Translations under genes and position numbers: made by a program
Notes under the pieces: model-generated
Databases searched by the model: none
Told to the model about the DNA's origin: nothing
Seen by the model: only the letters and a program-made list of their open reading frames with translations
Source of the DNA: Gemmatimonadetes bacterium 2013_60CM_65_52
GTDB lineage: Bacteria > Gemmatimonadota > Gemmatimonadetes > Gemmatimonadales > Gemmatimonadaceae
Length of the DNA: 64,000 bases
Reading direction: 5' to 3'
Assembly (NCBI GenBank): GCA_002215645.1
Contig: NGFI01000008.1
Coordinates: 416,265-480,264 of the forward strand
Part shown: one piece after another, positions 62,122 to 64,000 of the stretch
Numbering within the stretch: the stretch's first letter is position 1
How the letters are laid out: every line of letters begins with the position of its first letter

Positions 62122-64000
62122 TTACCAGTCCGTTTTGATGCCGACCCGCAACGTGCGCGGCGACACGCGAAGTTGCGGCGCCATGAAGAACGACGTCGGG
62201 TCGGCATCGTACCGGTTCCCAACGATCGTGTTCACGCTGGTGATCGCATCCGACCCGAGCGCGTTGAACAGATCGATTGCCAACACAGCGAACTCCGGAC
62301 CTCGCCGCTCGAGGTGAACGTCGACGACATCGCGGCTGGCGTAGTGCCGCGATCCTCGCGGTTCGACGAACACGGTCTGGCCAAGCATCGACCTGAATAC
62401 CTGTGGCGGCACGAGGCCTCCAGCGCTGTCCACGTAGGTATAGCGTCCCGCGAACTGAAACGCGGCCGTCATTCGCTCTCCGGTGACGTGGGTGTAAAAC
62501 AGGCCGCCCTGTAAGGCGTACGGCAGGCGAGCCGCTACCCAGACCTTGGCCTCCAGCTCCTGCGCATCGGGAAGCGGCCCATAGTCGTTGATCGCTTCGT
62601 TGGGATGCGCGAATGGCCCGGCGCTGAACCGCGTTCCGGTGGTGCCGAAGCTCGCGACGCCGGAAACGTTGCCGCGCGAGCGGGAGCTCGTGAGCGACGC
62701 CTCGCCACGCCAGCTCGGCTGAGCCGTGCGCAAAAGCACGGTGAGCTGATCGTAGGACCGTCGTGCCTCGGGGATCGTCGTGAGCACGTAGTCCGGATTC
62801 CACGGCAGTGCGTCCTTGAGCGAGTACCCTCCAACGCTCGTTGGACACGACGGGGTGAAGGAACCGACGCAGGTCAACAGAAAATCCTTCAGGTCCTTGT
62901 TGCTCATATAGAGCACAGGGAGAACGAGCGGACGGCCGTTCGCGTCCAGCGTGCGGTCAACTGCGAACTGATCGTTGACGTGAACGTTGGCGATCGGCGA
63001 GTAGTTGGTCGCGCTGTTGCGGTCGACCAGGCCGACGATGTCTCCATTCTGCCGGTGCGTATACAGTACCTCGGTCTTCCAATTCGGCCCAATGGTCTTC
63101 TCCACCGTGAGCATTGCCTGGTCGACGTACGGCTGCCTGTAATTCTCGACGCGGCCTGTTTCGTCGAGCACTTCCTCACCGTAGTACGATGAGAACCCTG
63201 AGCCGGCGGCGTCGCGTTGCGTCGTCGTAAAGCCGGTACGCGCGTCCGTCAACGGCGGCGTCGTGTAGTAGAAGCGGTGATTGGTGTATACGTTCCCGCC
63301 GCGCGCCCGGTCGAAAAACAGCGAGTACATGCCCTGGTGATAGCGGCCCCAGTGCGCCTTGACAGCAAGCGTATTCCGTCCCGTAACGTCCCATACGCCG
63401 CCAATCCTTGGATCGAACCCCGTGGCGTGCACCGCGCGAAATGAGCCGCATGACACTCCCTGCGCCGCGCACCACGGACGAAGATCTCCGCTCCACTCTC
63501 CATAGCGAAGCCCAGGCATGAGCGTGAGCCGAGTGCCGATGGCGATGTAGTCCTGCGCAAACAGCGCGGCGCTCCCGACGTCGCTGTTGAGGTGAATGTC
63601 GCCACCCCAGTCGCTCGCCGCTGCCTGCCAGGTGGCGGCATTGAACGGATTGAACCCTGCGTCGCCGAACGAATACGGACGCCAGGTAAGGCCGCCGTTT
63701 CGCGTTCGCGTGTCGCGCCACCGCCCTCGAGAGGCGTCAGCCCCGACCACGAGACTGTGCTCGGTGGCGAGCACGCTTCGCGTCATCCGCCATTGGACCG
63801 CTCCGCTCAGCGAAGATGCGTCGCGCCCCTCATCGAATGGCGCGTTCTGCATCGTTGGCAGCCGGCCCGGCTGGAGCAATTGCACACCGGGCAGGGCGGG
63901 ACCTCCATATCCCAATCGCGACTCCTGGGAGTTGTAGCCGGCGACGCGAACGTCGATCGCGTTGCGCGCGCTCGCGGCCTTGGTCCATCCGAGCTCGTAG
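62122..64000 (-). CDS. TonB-dependent outer-membrane receptor, C-terminal part
   Basis: The frame is open from its stop at 62122 to the window edge at 64000 on the minus strand, so the plug domain and the N-terminus are missing; 626 residues are visible. It consists of alternating amphipathic beta strands with aromatic girdles, as in a 22-strand receptor barrel: VAGYNSQESRLGYGGPALP, FDPRIGGVWDVTGRNTLAVKAHWGRYHQGMYS, YVDQAMLTVEKTIGPNWKTEV, LKDALPWNPDYVLTTIPEARRSYDQL, ASLTSSRSRGNVSG and TPRTL..GIKTDW-like end (APQLRVSPRTLRVGIKTDW), with the terminal aromatic residue typical for assembly. The substrate is unknown. The style is that of the large carboxypeptidase-regulatory-like receptors of Gemmatimonadota and Acidobacteria. 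Confidence 0.85.
   Translation of the reverse strand, partial: YELGWTKAASARNAIDVRVAGYNSQESRLGYGGPALPGVQLLQPGRLPTMQNAPFDEGRDASSLSGAVQWRMTRSVLATEHSLVVGADASRGRWRDTRTRNGGLTWRPYSFGDAGFNPFNAATWQAAASDWGGDIHLNSDVGSAALFAQDYIAIGTRLTLMPGLRYGEWSGDLRPWCAAQGVSCGSFRAVHATGFDPRIGGVWDVTGRNTLAVKAHWGRYHQGMYSLFFDRARGGNVYTNHRFYYTTPPLTDARTGFTTTQRDAAGSGFSSYYGEEVLDETGRVENYRQPYVDQAMLTVEKTIGPNWKTEVLYTHRQNGDIVGLVDRNSATNYSPIANVHVNDQFAVDRTLDANGRPLVLPVLYMSNKDLKDFLLTCVGSFTPSCPTSVGGYSLKDALPWNPDYVLTTIPEARRSYDQLTVLLRTAQPSWRGEASLTSSRSRGNVSGVASFGTTGTRFSAGPFAHPNEAINDYGPLPDAQELEAKVWVAARLPYALQGGLFYTHVTGERMTAAFQFAGRYTYVDSAGGLVPPQVFRSMLGQTVFVEPRGSRHYASRDVVDVHLERRGPEFAVLAIDLFNALGSDAITSVNTIVGNRYDADPTSFFMAPQLRVSPRTLRVGIKTDW

Overview
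This 64 kb window comes from a high-GC, Gram-negative type chromosome. The outer-membrane receptor and TonB genes, the LPS-era housekeeping order (rpsB-tsf-pyrH-frr-cdsA-dxr-rseP), the archaeal-type ProRS, the plastid-like HisRS and the many sensor-propeller and TonB proteins together fit Gemmatimonadota (Gemmatimonas/Gemmatirosa relatives) best. That assignment is an inference from gene style, not from a marker search. Almost all genes lie on the + strand, packed into operons with ATGA, GTGA or TGATG stop/start overlaps. No CRISPR array, prophage, integrase or insertion sequence is visible.

Layout. 0-1.4 kb: end of an unidentified gene, tRNA-Leu(UAA) and an XRE-type regulator with a strong promoter and a palindrome at its start site. 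1.5-9.3 kb: lysine/diaminopimelate operon (dapE-like, asd, lysC, dapB, dapA, dapD) continuing into aroA and cmk, followed by rpsA with its own promoter and structured leader. 11.4-17.1 kb: acyl-CoA carboxylase operon (beta subunit, biotin carboxylase, biotin carrier) interrupted by an RNA uracil methyltransferase, ending in a beta-propeller protein; dinB faces it. 18.6-31.3 kb: ribosomal and envelope housekeeping (rplM-rpsI, rpsB, tsf, pyrH-frr, cdsA-dxr-rseP, rpsO-pnp, an M16 peptidase, ald). 31.5-37.2 kb: rod-shape operon mreBCD-mrdA-rodA. 37.5-46.5 kb: accD-folC-hisS-proS-lysA-phosphodiesterase-guaA-DUF3667, preceded by a 140-bp imperfect inverted repeat.

47-53 kb: a sulfur-assimilation operon (TauE/SafE transporter, cysD, cysN, APS-reductase cysH) followed by dus and larB. 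Upstream of it lies what I consider the best regulatory find: a promoter, a tiny open reading frame with Cys-Cys-Cys-Ala-Val-Cys codons that appears leaderless, and a perfect 15-bp terminator hairpin, i.e. a probable cysteine-responsive attenuator.

53-64 kb is more accessory: a GAF-GAF-GGDEF protein, tmRNA (ssrA), an AT-richer patch with a YqhA-family membrane protein, a TonB-family protein, a small PAS protein, a 1183-residue protein that joins the two-propeller plus Y_Y_Y sensor of hybrid two-component systems to a HAMP and a chemotaxis-receptor signalling domain, a small membrane-anchored coiled-coil protein and the C-terminal part of a TonB-dependent receptor that runs off the window.

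Across the window the best promoters share a TTGAC(G/A)-17-TA(A/G)CTT-like form. Several -10 boxes lie only 5-11 bases before a start codon, which suggests leaderless transcripts for dapE, the carboxylase operon, dinB and the cysteine leader peptide.
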